Source: Pyrus communis
Taxonomy: Eukaryota > Streptophyta > Magnoliopsida > Rosales > Rosaceae
Direction: 5' to 3'
DNA: 64,000 nucleotides
NCBI RefSeq assembly: GCF_963583255.1
Contig: NC_084806.1
Coordinates: 27,530,435 to 27,594,434 of the forward strand
Shown: positions 11,743 through 24,130 of the stretch, piece by piece
Numbering within the stretch: the first letter of the stretch is position 1
How the letters are laid out: every line of letters starts with the position of its first letter
Made by a program: the position numbers and the translations under genes
The notes under the pieces: model-generated
The model's input: the letters and a program-made list of their open reading frames with translations, nothing else
Database searches by the model: none
Told to the model about the DNA's origin: nothing

Positions 11743-12344
11743 ACCTTTAGCTTTTGGCAAAGTGATATCTAGATTCAACATAGGTTTCAGCATCCTATAG
11801 GAATGATTCGAAAACAACAGCTTCCCAAATGAGCATTGTCAATCCAGAGAAGGTAAGCGCAATCACTTCATCATTTGATGAGTAAATTAAACCATCCTTG
11901 GCAATCCTGATGTCAAGTGTCCTAAACAGGGCTTGTGTCTGCTTGTTAATCAAAGAAATAGCTTCCTTTGATCTTATAGTAGTATATCTCTGAAAAGTAT
12001 CTGCATCCAAGTACATCACATAGGATCTAAGTCGATATGACTTGCCTTTACCATTGTCCATAAAACCTCCTCCATCATTATCACTACCACCTTTAGGAGG
12101 TATTCGGATTAAAGAATCAGGATCCCACAACTGGTTTCATGGTGCAGGATCTAGAGTGAAACCCTTAGAAAGAGTGTTTATGGTTCTCTCAAGTTTTATT
12201 TTACTAATCTCAACCAAGGAAGAAAGGGGGCCCACAAGTCGTTCACTAAGAACAAGGGATAAATGGCTCTGTATCATCTCATATGCTTCAGGAGAATGAA
12301 TAGATTCTATTTTATTTTCTGGGTTTGGCCAAAAATCAACTTTC

Positions 12345-13312
12345 GTAAGGATATGTATGATGGAGCAAGGACTGCTGTAAAAACTCATGAAGGACAAACT
12401 AAAATCTTCCCCATAACTGTAGAGTTACATCAAGGCTCATCTTTAAGTCCTTATCTTTTTGAATTGGTAATGGATGAGTTAATGGGACATATTCAAGATG
12501 ATAATCCTTGGTGTATGCTTTTTGCAAACAATATAGTGTTGATAGATGAAACTTAAGAAGGAGTAAATGCGAAGCTTAACCTTTGGAGAGAAGTGTTTGA
12601 ATCTAAAGGTCTTCGCCTAAGTCGGTCAAAGACAAAGTATATGGAGTGCAAGTTTAGTGCAAATAAAGGCTCCAATGGGTTAGAGGTGATGATTAGAGAC
12701 CAGGAAGTACCAAAGAGCGACCGTTTTCGCTACTTAGGATCTATCTTGCAAAAGAACGGAAAATTGGATGCAGACCTCAACCATAGAATACAAGTTGGAT
12801 GGATGAAGTAGAAGAGTGCATCCGACGTGTTATGTGACTGTTGTATGCCACTGAAGCTCAAGGGAAAATTTTATAGGACGACAATAAGGTCGACAATGCT
12901 TTATCGTAAGGAACGTTGAATGGTAAAGCATCAACACGTACATAAAATGGGTGTAGCGGAGATGAGAATGCTTCGTTGGATGTGTGGGCACACGAGAAAG
13001 GATAAAATTAGGAATAAGGATATCCGAGGTAAAGTAGGAGTAAGCCGAAATTGAAGGAAAGATTTGAGAAAATTGATTACGGTGGTTTGGACATGTGAAA
13101 TGAAGGCCTACTGATGCTCCAATTAGACGATGCGATTACGAGATAGAGGTTCAAGGCTGAAGGGGTAAAGGAAGACTTTGGAAAAGACTCTAAGAAAAAA
13201 CGTAGAGTACTTGGATCTAACGGAAGACATGACACAGAACTGAGCGCAATAACGTTCTAGGATTCATAAACCCGACCCTACTTATTGGGAAAATGCTTTG
13301 TTGTTGTTGTTC
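12345..13312 (+). mobile_element. 5'-truncated LINE (L1-like) in the DUF760 pseudogene
   Basis: The end of a non-LTR reverse transcriptase: KDMYDGARTAV, then a block with DELMGHIQDDNPWCMLFANN (the catalytic FADD is altered to FANN), [42 protein letters not shown], and MRNKDIRGK-like sequence. Stops interrupt it after about 12556 and 12811. The 3' end is TTGTTGTTGTT near 13302-13312. It matches the LINE at 32796-35676, in the opposite orientation. Confidence 0.8.
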
Positions 13313-14180
13313 TCCAATAATTTACTCTGCCAGTGGGATGAGGTCTCAAATATCTTCGGGATCATTTGAAATTTCTTTGTCTATGAATTTGTGCACTATC
13401 AAGCAGTATATTATCTCTTCCAATGCCATGCACCTTTCTTTCTCCTTGACTTCAGCTATATGTCTAAAATTCATAATGTTATATAATTAGTTACTCATTT
13501 ACCATACGCCAAAACAACTAAAAATATTTTTTGAGGAAAACAAATAAAACCCAAGGACCTTGTTGCATATGTTTAAAACTAGTTACAGTATGAAAGGAAA
13601 TACGATAACAGCAACTTTTAGATACCTAATCATGTCTACTTCAAATTGGATTTTGAGTAAAGAAAGAAAATTTTGTAGTTATTATCAGTATTTTCAAAAT
13701 TTCATAAACTTACTTGTAGAGGAGATCTATAAATGAATCAGCTTCTTTTCTTTGGGCACCTTTTTCCATTTGAAGGTTCTGAAGCTGCTGATCAATGGCT
13801 GCAAGCAATAGATGTGGATGAGTTTGCAATATTTGTGCCAAAAGCTGGCCAATAGGTGATTTGAATTGTTGAATTTATGGTTTAAATTGTAATGTATTTC
13901 ATGAGTATCAATGTACAAGTGACCAAGTATATAAGAGAGAAGATAGAGGAAAGAGAGTTGGCAGCAAGCAACCAAAGGAAACCTTAGTGACCGGGTAAAC
14001 CAAGGCCTAACCTAATCCTTAAATCAAAGAATTACACCAAACACTAGGTTAAGCCACTAATCAGTCAAGTCCCTTAAATCAAGGGAAGATGGATGCTTTA
14101 CAAGTTTAAGATATAATGATGGCATCGATAGCTAACCCTAGGGACCAAGAGTCTTTAAGGTTATACTTCAACACTCCCCC

Positions 14181-14603
14181 TCAAGATGGATCAGTACATA
14201 TTTTGGCATTGATAGCTAACCCTAGTATTTTGGCTTTTTGAACTAGGTCCAATACATATTTTTGTTGATGTAGAAACAATCCCTTTGAAGATGTTGCCAT
14301 TTCGATGCCTAAAAAATACTTTAACCTTCCCAAATCTTTGATGGCAAAGGTTTGATGTAGGGAGAGCTTCAGTGCTTCAATCTCAACGACACTAGCTCCA
14401 GTGATGATAAGATCATCAACATAGATAAAAACCACCAACTTCCCACTGGCGCTAGTTCTTACAAATAATGAAGAATCAGCATTACTTCGTAGAAAACCAG
14501 CCTTCTCTAGTATAGAACTGAGCTTGGCATACCAAGCTCGTATGAATTGTTTCAATCCATATATTGCCTTGTGCAATTTACAAACGATATTTCCTTCAAT
14601 ACG
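14181..14603 (-). pseudogene. Copia D reverse transcriptase, C-terminal half
   Basis: Continuous minus-strand frame after the nested insertion. It carries CKLHKAIYGLKQ, SSLFVR, the catalytic FIYVDDLIITG, and the DLGRLKYFLGIE segment typical of copia reverse transcriptase. The frame ends near the 3' LTR with no RNase H. The N-terminal half is 5.7 kb away at 20353-20850; the nested element's ATTAT target duplication separates the two halves at the same codon. Confidence 0.9.
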
Positions 14604-14608
14604 ATTAT

Positions 14609-17600
14609 TGTTGGAAATGTGCCCTAAAACCAATCATATGATGATACTTTATGGACATTTCACATGTTAAACTAATCTAGTTTAATATTAAGGGCAAACA
14701 TTATTGTTTGAGCCGTCTCATATAAATGTTATATGCTTAAACGATAAGTCCAAGGAATATGTGATTGGAAGAATGCGATCTAAAGAAGTTAGATTCATGA
14801 GACCATTCTTTCGTTGACACATCCTAAACGTTCCTGATCATAGGATTGTCAATTGGGCATTGACAGTCCGTTAGGATCAGTACGTGCTATGTCTTCTCTC
14901 AGGGAGAGTGACTAGTCTCGAGTCATTAGTGTGTGTGACATCAAGACAAGTACGTAGGTGCTCAATAGAGAATGAGTTCACTGAACACGATCAACGAAGA
15001 GTTCTCATATTCATGTCACATGAGAACTCATGGTTGGGATAATGCAAATTAGTCTTTTGACCTGAGGCATCACAGTTGTCTTGTGGTTAGGTCCTTAATC
15101 TTTGATTATGTCAAAGTCACTCCATCAGGAGGGTGTCCACGGCATCGTTGGGGTTAAGCCACTTAGCCATGGAGGCAAGTGAATGCGCAACAAGGGATCT
15201 CTAACCTTCAAACTGTTTGAGGGAGAATACTCTATGATATGATTAAGAATCTTTGGCCAAAGTATGAATGAGATTTAGGAATGTGTTCCAAATCACATTC
15301 AAGGTAATCATATAAGCACAAGACTCACATTGGATAGTAGACATGAATAAACTATCAAACCAAACAATGTGGTCAAGAGTATTGTATTAGAGAAAGACCG
15401 TATTGCATTTGTAATCCTAAAACTGAATAGGTTCTCCACCTCTTCTGATTAGCTTGGGTAACCATGACATGCTGCTAGGCGTCAACCATGGTTTGTGGAA
15501 GCCCTAAAAGTGTATTATCACTAACGGGAGAATTGAAAGTAAGTTTCAATTCACAATCGATTAGAAAGAGTTTTAATCGCCCACTGCCTCGCTAAAAGGA
15601 ACCTAATGGATCGTTCACCGAGTAAGGTAGAGTTTGAAGAAACAACGGAGATGAGTAAGAATAATTAAATGGTTTAATTATTTATCTAAGGCTAGGATTA
15701 ATTAATATGTTAATTAATCAAACGAATAAGTTCGTTAAAGACCTCGGGTTAGTTTTGGGCCGCAAGGCCCAATGGGATTTGAATGTCAAGCCCATTAACT
15801 CAAGTTGTATGACAACTTGAATAAACAAAGGGCTCGAAAGCCCAATAAACCCTATAGGCCGGCCATGTTAGAAGAATAGGGCTTTTGGTCCATTAGGTCA
15901 CTTATTTGAAGGGACTATATAAAGGACTTTATAGCCTAAAATTCATTAAGGGTTGTTTTTGGGGAAAGGATGAGAACACAAGCTCTCCTTTCTCTCTAAA
16001 ATTTCGGCCACCTTGGAGGGATCATCTAGCAATCAAACTCCTCCAAGGTCACTCATTTCTTCTTCATTATGCCTTGGTGATGAATCATTAGAGGTTCTCA
16101 ATTTTGGGAACTTTGGAGAAACCTTTTTCATCCATCCAAATCCATGGATCTAAGATGCAAGGAATGAAGGCCCTCTCTTTGGGTGATTAGCCTTTGCTTA
16201 TGCAAAGAGGAATCTACAAAGGTATTGATTTCTCAACTCACTTTGTTTTGAGTTGAGTCTTGGTTCACCTATCTACTAGGCTTTGAAGTTCATGGGTTAA
16301 GTTTTGTTTTTGAGTGCATATAAACATGATTCCACCTTTTAATTGTTAATTGCATGTTGTTGATGTTGCTCAAATGAACTTGTTTTTTACAAATCTTCCT
16401 TCAAGTGGTATCAGAGCCTAAGTCTAGTAGTTGCTGAATCCTTTTAGGTTTTGTAGTTCATAGTTTGTGATTTGAATGTTGTAATTGTTACAAGCTTTAT
16501 TCTTGCTTCTTTGAATGTAAATTTTGTTAGAAAATTTGCCATCTCAAATGTTGTAGATGTAGTTCATATGAGCATGAATTTTGGAGCTAAATTTTGGTGC
16601 CATGTTTTTGGGGAAATTCGGCCAAATCCAAAGGGTGGATTTTTGGGTTCTTGTTTGACTTGTTAAAAATGTTTTAAAGTGACTTTTGGAACCCCTATAT
16701 ACCCTAGTATGGTTGTATGTTATTTCCCTTAAGTTTGAGTGGTTTTGGGATGTTTTTGGGTGAAGAATGTTCATGGAGCTCTTATGGGTTTTTCATGAAT
16801 GTTCTTCATTGTTCTTGATATATTCTTGCAAAGAACAAAAGGTTTGGTGTTTTGATTCAAAGTTTTGATTTATTTCATAAAGTTTTGTTTTGAAATATTT
16901 CTTATGTTTAAATATATTAGATATTTATTTTGAAAAATTAAAGAAATTTTAGTGGGTAGGTGTGTAATGATTTATTCCATTTCACACACCCCACTTACAA
17001 AACCTTTGAAATTTTTTTTTAATACTTTGCTTCAAAACCGGCCACCCTACTCAATTAGGGTCCTTGTGGGGCTTTTATGCAATTACATAAAGTTTTGATA
17101 CTTTTGTGTATTTGTACTTTGACCCAAAAGTTTACGTTTTTACGTAAAGGTCCAAAATCACTAAAAGGACAAATTGTTTTGCTCCTTTAATGAAGTTTTA
17201 GCTTTTGTGGAAATTTTTGGGTTCTAGTTGTAATTACATGAAGTAGTGGACTTTTGTGTTTTTACAAAGTGACCCCAAAAGTTTAAGTTTTTGCAAAATG
17301 GCCCAAATTAGGTAGAGAACAAAATTGTTTTGTCTCTTTAAATGAGAATTGGATTTTCATTTCATTTAGCTCCATTTAAATCAATTCTATGGATACAAAA
17401 ACCAAATGAAAATGTTGCATTCAAGTTTAATTAGTTAAAGCGTTAATTAATTAAAGAAAGGGTGATTATGAACCTAAGCCTACTATAATTGAGCTATGTG
17501 AAAGGCCGTTTCAAATTTGTTTGAACCATGGGAATGTGTAGATTAAATTTTGGTTGTAATTTGATATGATCAATTGTTGTAAAAGAGCATAAGCTCTTCT

Positions 17601-20347
17601 TTACTTTAAAGTAATTTGATTTGATCAATTGTTGTAAAAGAGCATAAGCTCTTATTTACTTTGAAGTACTCCTTTCTTGTTTTATTCGATATGCATGAAA
17701 TTGGAGTAGTTGGGTCCAACGCCCAATAAGACAACACGCCTTAATGTGATTAAACGCGTAACTAAAATCAATCACCATCCCTAGACCGAGATTCAACACT
17801 AGGCTCGTGTTGAATCGAATCAAAGGTTCATAGTCATCCTAAGGCCCTAAGGCAACTATATAGTCCATCAATGAATGCAAACCTTATGTTAGTAGTATCA
17901 TATACTCTTGCTTTAAAAACCGTTTTAAAAGCTTAGTGGGAGTATTATATACAACTAAATCAATCAAATGGACCAATAGTTGTAATAGGATCAAAATTGT
18001 TTTAATTAGATTAAAATGAATATTTATGTGATGAGACCTAAAACCCTCAACCAAACCATTATTAAGTTGATAAGCGAGAGATGCTTTGAATATCTCTTCG
18101 TGGCCTTCCACCGTGGTAGGCTCCAATCGTTTGTGACTTGTACACCGGCTTCACCCTATCATGGGGGAGTACAAAGTGCATGCTTACACTCAGGAGGAGT
18201 CTATGCAAAATACATTGCCATATAGAAGCTTACAACATTGTTGTTTGGATGGGAAAGTTCATTTATGAACTCTCCATTTGGTTCCAACCAGAAAGTGTAT
18301 GACACTAATGGGGCGATAGCTCAAGCCAGGGAATCAAGGTCTCATCAAGGTCCGAACTCAAATGAGAGACTGACTGAACCACATGATTGAGAATCATGTA
18401 TAATGGTGACGTCGTTATTCTCAAGGTTGCTTCTATGGATAACATATAGATATCCATTGTCTAGGCCTACTACTCAGCCATTTATGAAATGACTACAGAA
18501 GAGGTATCATCACTGATGACTAAGCTGATTGGCTCTAGTGCAAGTGGGAGATTGTTGGAAATGTGCCCTAAAACCAATCATATGATGATACTTTATGGAC
18601 ATTTCACATGTTAAACTAATCTAGTTTAATATTAAGGGCAAACATTATTGTTTGAGCCGTCTCATATAAATGTTATATGCTTAAACGATAAGTCCAAGGA
18701 ATATGTGATTGGAAGAATGCGATCTAAAGAAGTTAGATTCATGAGACCATTCTTTCGTTGACACATCCTAAACGTTCCTGATCATAGGATTGTCAATTGG
18801 GCATTGACAGTCCGTTAGGATCAGTACGTGCTATGTCTTCTCTCAGGGAGAGTGACTAGTCTCGAGTCATTGGTGTGTGTGACATCAAGACAAGTACGTA
18901 GGTGCTCAATAGAGAATGAGTTCACTGAACACGATCAACGAAGAGTTCTCATATTCATGTCACATGAGAACTCATGGTTGGGATAATGCAAATTAGTCTT
19001 TTGACCTGAGGCATCACAGTTGTCTTGTGGTTAGGTCCTTAATCTTTGATTATGTCAAAGTCACTCCATCAGGAGGGTGTCCACGGCATCGTTGGGGTTA
19101 AGCCACTTAGCCATGGAGGCAAGTGAATGCGCAACAAGGGATCTCTAACCTTCAAACTGTTTGAGGGAGAATACTCTATGATATGATTAAGAATCTTTGG
19201 CCAAAGTATGAATGAGATTTAGGAATGTGTTCCAAATCACATTCAAGGTAATCATATAAGCACAAGACTCACATTGGATAGTAGACATGAATAAACTATC
19301 AAACCAAACAATGTGGTCAAGAGTATTGTATTAGAGAAAGACCGTATTGCATTTGTAATCCTAAAACTGAATAGGTTCTCCACCTCTTCTGATTAGCTTG
19401 GGTAACCATGACATGCTGCTAGGCGTCAACCATGGTTTGTGGAAGCCCTAAAAGTGTATTATCACTAACGGGAGAATTGAAAGTAAGTTTCAATTCACAA
19501 TCGATTAGAAAGAGTTTTAATCGCCCACTGCCTCGCTAAAAGGAACCTAATGGATCGTTCACCGAGTAAGGTAGAGTTTGAAGAAACAACGGAGATGAGT
19601 AAGAATAATTAAATGGTTTAATTATTTATCTAAGGCTAGGATTAATTAATATGTTAATTAATCAAACGAATAAGTTCGTTAAAGACCTCGGGTTAGTTTT
19701 GGGCCGCAAGGCCCAATGGGATTTGAATGTCAAGCCCATTAACTCAAGTTGTATGACAACTTGAATAAACAAAGGGCTCGAAAGCCCAATAAACCCTATA
19801 GGCCGGCCATGTTAGAAGAATAGGGCTTTTGGTCCATTAGGTCACTTATTTGAAGGGACTATATAAAGGACTTTATAGCCTAAAATTCATTAAGGGTTGT
19901 TTTTGGGGAAAGGATGAGAACACAAGCTCTCCTTTCTCTCTAAAATTTCGGCCACCTTGGAGGGATCATCTAGCAATCAAACTCCTCCAAGGTCACTCAT
20001 TTCTTCTTCATTATGCCTTGGTGATGAATCATTAGAGGTTCTCAATTTTGGGAACTTTGGAGAAACCTTTTTCATCCATCCAAATCCATGGATCTAAGAT
20101 GCAAGGAATGAAGGCCCTCTCTTTGGGTGATTAGCCTTTGCTTATGCAAAGAGGAATCTACAAAGGTATTGATTTCTCAACTCACTTTGTTTTGAGTTGA
20201 GTCTTGGTTCACCTATCTACTAGGCTTTGAAGTTCATGGGTTAAGTTTTGTTTTTGACTGCATATAAACATGATTCCGCCTTTTAATTGTTAATTGCATG
20301 TTGTTGATGTTGCTCAAATGAACTTGTTTTTCACAAATCTTCCTTCA
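14609..20347 (+). mobile_element. Young non-coding LTR element (LARD-like)
   Basis: Two 1795 bp LTRs (14609-16403 and 18553-20347) start TGTTGGAAATGTGCC and end CTTCCTTCA. Offsets are constant at 3944 bp throughout, so there are no indels, and I count about four substitutions. ATTAT duplicates flank it (14604-14608 and 20348-20352). TGGTATCAGAGCC (initiator-Met primer site) follows the left LTR at 16407, and GTGCAAGTGGGAGAT (purine tract) precedes the right LTR. The 2149 bp internal domain has no gag or pol motif, so it must have used proteins of another element. The 61-codon frames at 15906 and 19850 are identical only because the LTRs are. Confidence 0.92.
17556..17668. repeat. Two 55 bp direct repeats in the LARD-like interior
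   Basis: GTAATTTGAT..GATCAATTG..GAGCATAAGCTCTT occurs at 17556 and again at 17611 with a few differences. Each copy contains the inverted pair AGAGC-ATAA-GCTCT. Confidence 0.85.
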
Positions 20348-20352
20348 ATTAT

Positions 20353-21520
20353 ACTCCAAGGGAGGCTGCATATACACTTTTTCCTGTAATTCTCCATGAA
20401 GGAAAGCATTCTTCACGTCCATTTGGTAAAGGGACCATCCATAATTGATTGCTACTGAGAGTATAACCCTTATTGAGTTCATCTTGGCCACCAGTGCAAA
20501 CGTTTCCTTATAATCTACTCCAAAAGTTTGAGTGAAACCTCGAGCAACAAGCCTAGCTTTATGTCTCTCAATTGAACCATTAGCTTTGAACTTGGTCTTG
20601 CAAATCCAACGACTTCCAATAGCCTTTTTCCCTGGAGGTAATTGGACCAAGCTCCATGTGTATTCTCTTCCAGTGCATGAAGCTCTTCTGCCAAAGCTTG
20701 GTTCCATTGTGGGAATAGAGATGCTTCTTGAAAATTTCTTGGCTCACAATGCTTATCAATTTCACAAAGAAAAGCAGCTTGAGTTGTAAAAAGCCTATGA
20801 AGACTGATACTTTCAATGATAGGATGCCGTGAGGCGTACGTCACATAGTCCTACAACCTAGCTGGAGGTTTTCTGGTTCAAGGAGGATTTCTCTAACCCC
20901 TTTAGGCTCCGTAGAAGATTAGGAATGATCTAAGTGGGATTCTTTGTCTCTTTCGCTGCTAGTTTGATCCCTGGAAGTCATTAAGTCAGTTTGTAATCCT
21001 TCATGCTCTGGAATCATATTGGTTTGTCACTCTTCCAACACTGGATGATTGAAGTATTGAGGAAGTGGAAACATGTCAACTAGTTCCTCCCCCTAACTTT
21101 TGTGAGTGAAATAAAGACAGTCTTCTTTGAACTTCACATCTCTTGATACTAGGCACTTCTTAGTGACTGGATTAAAGCACTTGTATCCCTTTTGGGTGGA
21201 AAAGTAACCCAAAAACACACACTTGGTTCCATGGCATCTAGTTTGTCATGATTCAAAGTTTGGATGTGAACAAATCAAACACAACCAAATACCTAGAGGT
21301 GTGTCAAGTCATTTTGCCTACCCTTGAGTACTTCATAGGGGGGTTTAAACCCTAGCACGCGACTTGGAAGTCGGTTAATGAGGTAAATGGCAGTGAGGAT
21401 AGCAAACGACCAAAATTTTTTAGGGATATTCATATGTATCATGAAAGCACGAGTCTTCTCCAAGAGATCCCTATTTTTTCTTTCAACTACTCCATTTTGT
21501 TGTGGGGGGTCCCTACACAA
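20353..21520 (-). pseudogene. Copia D integrase C-terminus, connector and reverse transcriptase N-terminus
   Basis: Minus strand. 21520-21293: PQQNGVVERKNRDLLEKTR and ATYLINRLPS-like sequence, the C-terminal part of the copia integrase core. 20850-20353: W..A..EEL.ALE, KARLVARGFTQTFGVDYKET, and YQMDVKNAFLHGEL (first catalytic aspartate), i.e. reverse transcriptase up to MQPPLEYN. Stops and frameshifts lie between. Confidence 0.88.
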
Positions 21521-21610
21521 TTAGTTTGATGGATGATGCCCTGAGAACTTATGTATTGAAGCATATTGTTGGATAGAAATTCAGTGCCATTATCTGATCT
21601 TAAAACTTTA

Positions 21611-21964
21611 GGGCCTATTTAGTATCCTATTCGAAATATATATATTTTTTTTTATCATTTCTCAAAACATTTCTTGAAAATAATTTTCTTTAAGACTAAA
21701 AAACTTGATTGGTTTGTGATTTAAAATTTTTAAATCTTGCGACTTAAATTAGACAAAGAGATCTAAAAATAGGGAGGTCGTAAGAGAGGAAGAAAGAGGA
21801 AAGATGAGTAAAGAAAGTAAGAGATGATTGAAGAAAAGAGAATGAAAAGAGAGGATCGGACGAGATAGAGAAGAATGAGTGAGAGAAAGAACTGAGAGAA
21901 TGAAGAGAGCGAATTGAAGGAGAGACAAAAAAGGTAAAAAAAAACAAAAGGAGAGAGAAAGAAG

Positions 21965-22011
<47 letters not shown>

Positions 22012-22216
22012 AGTGAGAGGGGAGGAAGGAGAGGAAAAAAAAATGAGTGAGTTTAAGTTTAAAAACTCACTTTTTATGTTTTTAGATAATAGACTATATT
22101 TTTTTGGTTTGGTCTTGAGTTCAGTTTTTGAAAATAGTCCTACCAAACAAGTTTTTAAGGCCTAAAACTTGAAAATTATTTTTGAGTTGGATTCAAGTAG
22201 AGTACCAAACATGCCC
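21611..22216. mobile_element. Tourist-like (PIF/Harbinger) MITE in copia D
   Basis: The ends are inverted copies of GGGCCTATTTAGTA and GGGCATGTTTGGTA. TTA is present at both flanks (21608-21610 and 22217-22219), the duplication expected for PIF/Harbinger. About 606 bp, non-coding; the middle holds a GA microsatellite (about 21967-22006) and purine-rich sequence that produce spurious Ser/Phe/Leu frames. It interrupts copia D between its pre-integrase and integrase segments. Confidence 0.8.
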
Positions 22217-22487
22217 TTAATAATTGATTGAAATTGTGTTTTAACATGCATATGAAAATCCTTGAAAATGGTTGGAACTTCACTTTTTGATTTCATAAGA
22301 TATAAAAAAAACTCACTCGAGAGAAGTCATCAACAAATAAGACAAAGCACTTAAATCCTTCCATTGATTCAGTTGTTGGTCCCTATATATCGATGTGCAC
22401 CATTTCAAAATGTTTACTTGTCGTAGACACTAAATTGCCAAAAGGCAGTCTAGCAAATTTTGAAAAACAACAAGTATCACATCTAAG

Positions 22488-24130
22488 CTATGATTTACAA
22501 AAGTTTGGGAATAGTTTTGACAAGATGACCCAAGAAGGGTGAGCTAATCTCTTATGCCAAAGTTGGCTTTCATCTATGGACTTCGATTGAGCTTGAAGAG
22601 CCTGAGTAAAACAAGGATTCTTGCATAGGTAAAGTCCATTTATAAAGACCCCTTCACCAATCATCTTCATGGTGAGAACATCCTGAAACATCACATTATT
22701 TGGTGAGAAAATGGCACGACAGTTTAGGGTGTTTGTGATCTTTCCAAATGACAATAGTTGGAAAGGAAAGGTTGGTACATATAAGGCAGCAAAAGGCCTT
22801 CTGTGTGAGAGTAAGTTGATTTTCCCTTTACCTAAAACTAAGACATTCTTTCCATTTGCAACAGACGCATGTGAAGGACTTGAAAAAGGTTTAAAGTTAT
22901 GCAAGTTTGTGACTTTGTTTGTCATGTGAACAGTGGCACCTGAATCAAGTATCCAACAATCTTTTTCAACACTAGTTAATAGTGTTGTAGTGAAAACTTT
23001 GAGTATACCTGGTGCTTTATCCCATGGTACTCTCTCATTTCTAGTGAGGAAGCCGGCAAACTATCCCAACATAGCTATTTGATTTCCCTCTTCATTGCAT
23101 TGACCATGTGAGGCTCTTTTGTGTCCCTTACTTTGTAGGTAAGCTGCAAATTCATTGATAAGTGACATTGGATTTGCAGTGAACTCCACATATCCTTGTG
23201 GAGTGGTAGGAGGATGAGCATTAGCAAGTTGTGCCTTGTAGTGGGGTTGCTAATTGGTATCATTTTTCCATCTTTGCTAAACTTAGGCTTGAGTTCAGGA
23301 TAGAGTTCCCAACACTTCTCTTCCACATGCGCAACACCATTGCAATATTTGCATTTTAGGTGTGTATTTCTACCCTTGTACACTTTGACCTCTGAGTTCT
23401 TGTAACTTAAACCATATGCACGAGTCTCAGTCAATCTCAAGTTGTGCTCAACATTCATCACCTTCGTCCTCACTTCTTCTTGTTGAATAGTGGCACATAC
23501 ATTGTTGAAGGTGGGCAGTTCTTGACTCATCAAGATGTGACTCCTTAGATCCTTGTACTCAGAGGTTAAACTCCCTAACAGCCGGTTAATTCTATCTTCC
23601 TTAGCTCGTTTTAGGAGAATGGTAGGGTCTCTGGTGTGTGGGAGATAGACATCCAACTCATTCCACATAGTTTTGAGGATCCCAAGATGTTGACCAAACA
23701 TTTTCCCTTCTTGTTGAACACTAGCAATGTCCTTCTTCAGTTGGAAAACATGTGCATAGTTGTTTTGATTTCCATACATATCCTTCAAGGCTTTTCAAAG
23801 ATCATGTGAGGAATTGGAGTAGCTAAAAATCTCAGCAACATGTTTCTACATGGTGTTGAGCAGCAAGGACATGACAAGTTGGTATTTGCACAGCTATGCA
23901 TCGTATATGGGAGAAGAACTATCTAGAGCTTCCACGTTTCCATTTGCAAACCCCAACTTTCCTTTGCCTCCAAGAGCTAGCGAAACAGCTCGAGACCAAG
24001 GAAGGTAATTGAACTCGTTCAATAGAACTAAACGCAGATGTTGAGTGGTGTTAACCTCAACATCTGTGAAGTTTGAGGAGAGACTATGCTGGGTCTTATC
24101 CTCACAGTTCACCGAACTTTCTTCAACCAT
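22488..24130 (-). pseudogene. Copia D gag, protease-side and pre-integrase remnant
   Basis: Minus strand. 24130-23894: start MVEESSVNCEDKTQ with LLNEFNYLPWSRAVSLAL, the N-terminal gag domain. 23788-23075: gag middle with LLGSLTSEYKDLRSHIL and a zinc knuckle CKYCNGVAHVEEKCWEL (CX2CX4HX4C). 22925-22488: end of protease/pre-integrase with LLSFGKITNTLNC and LWHKRLAHPSW. Stops separate these frames. Confidence 0.88.

Noticed and set aside
16404..16420. TGGTATCAGAGCC as part of a tRNA gene
   Set aside because: It is the complement of the initiator tRNA 3' end next to an LTR. No cloverleaf is present. The same applies to the sites at 24191 and 56318.
15906..20035. Two identical 61-codon frames as a repeated gene
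   Set aside because: They are the same position in two near-identical LTRs, with no domain or expression evidence.
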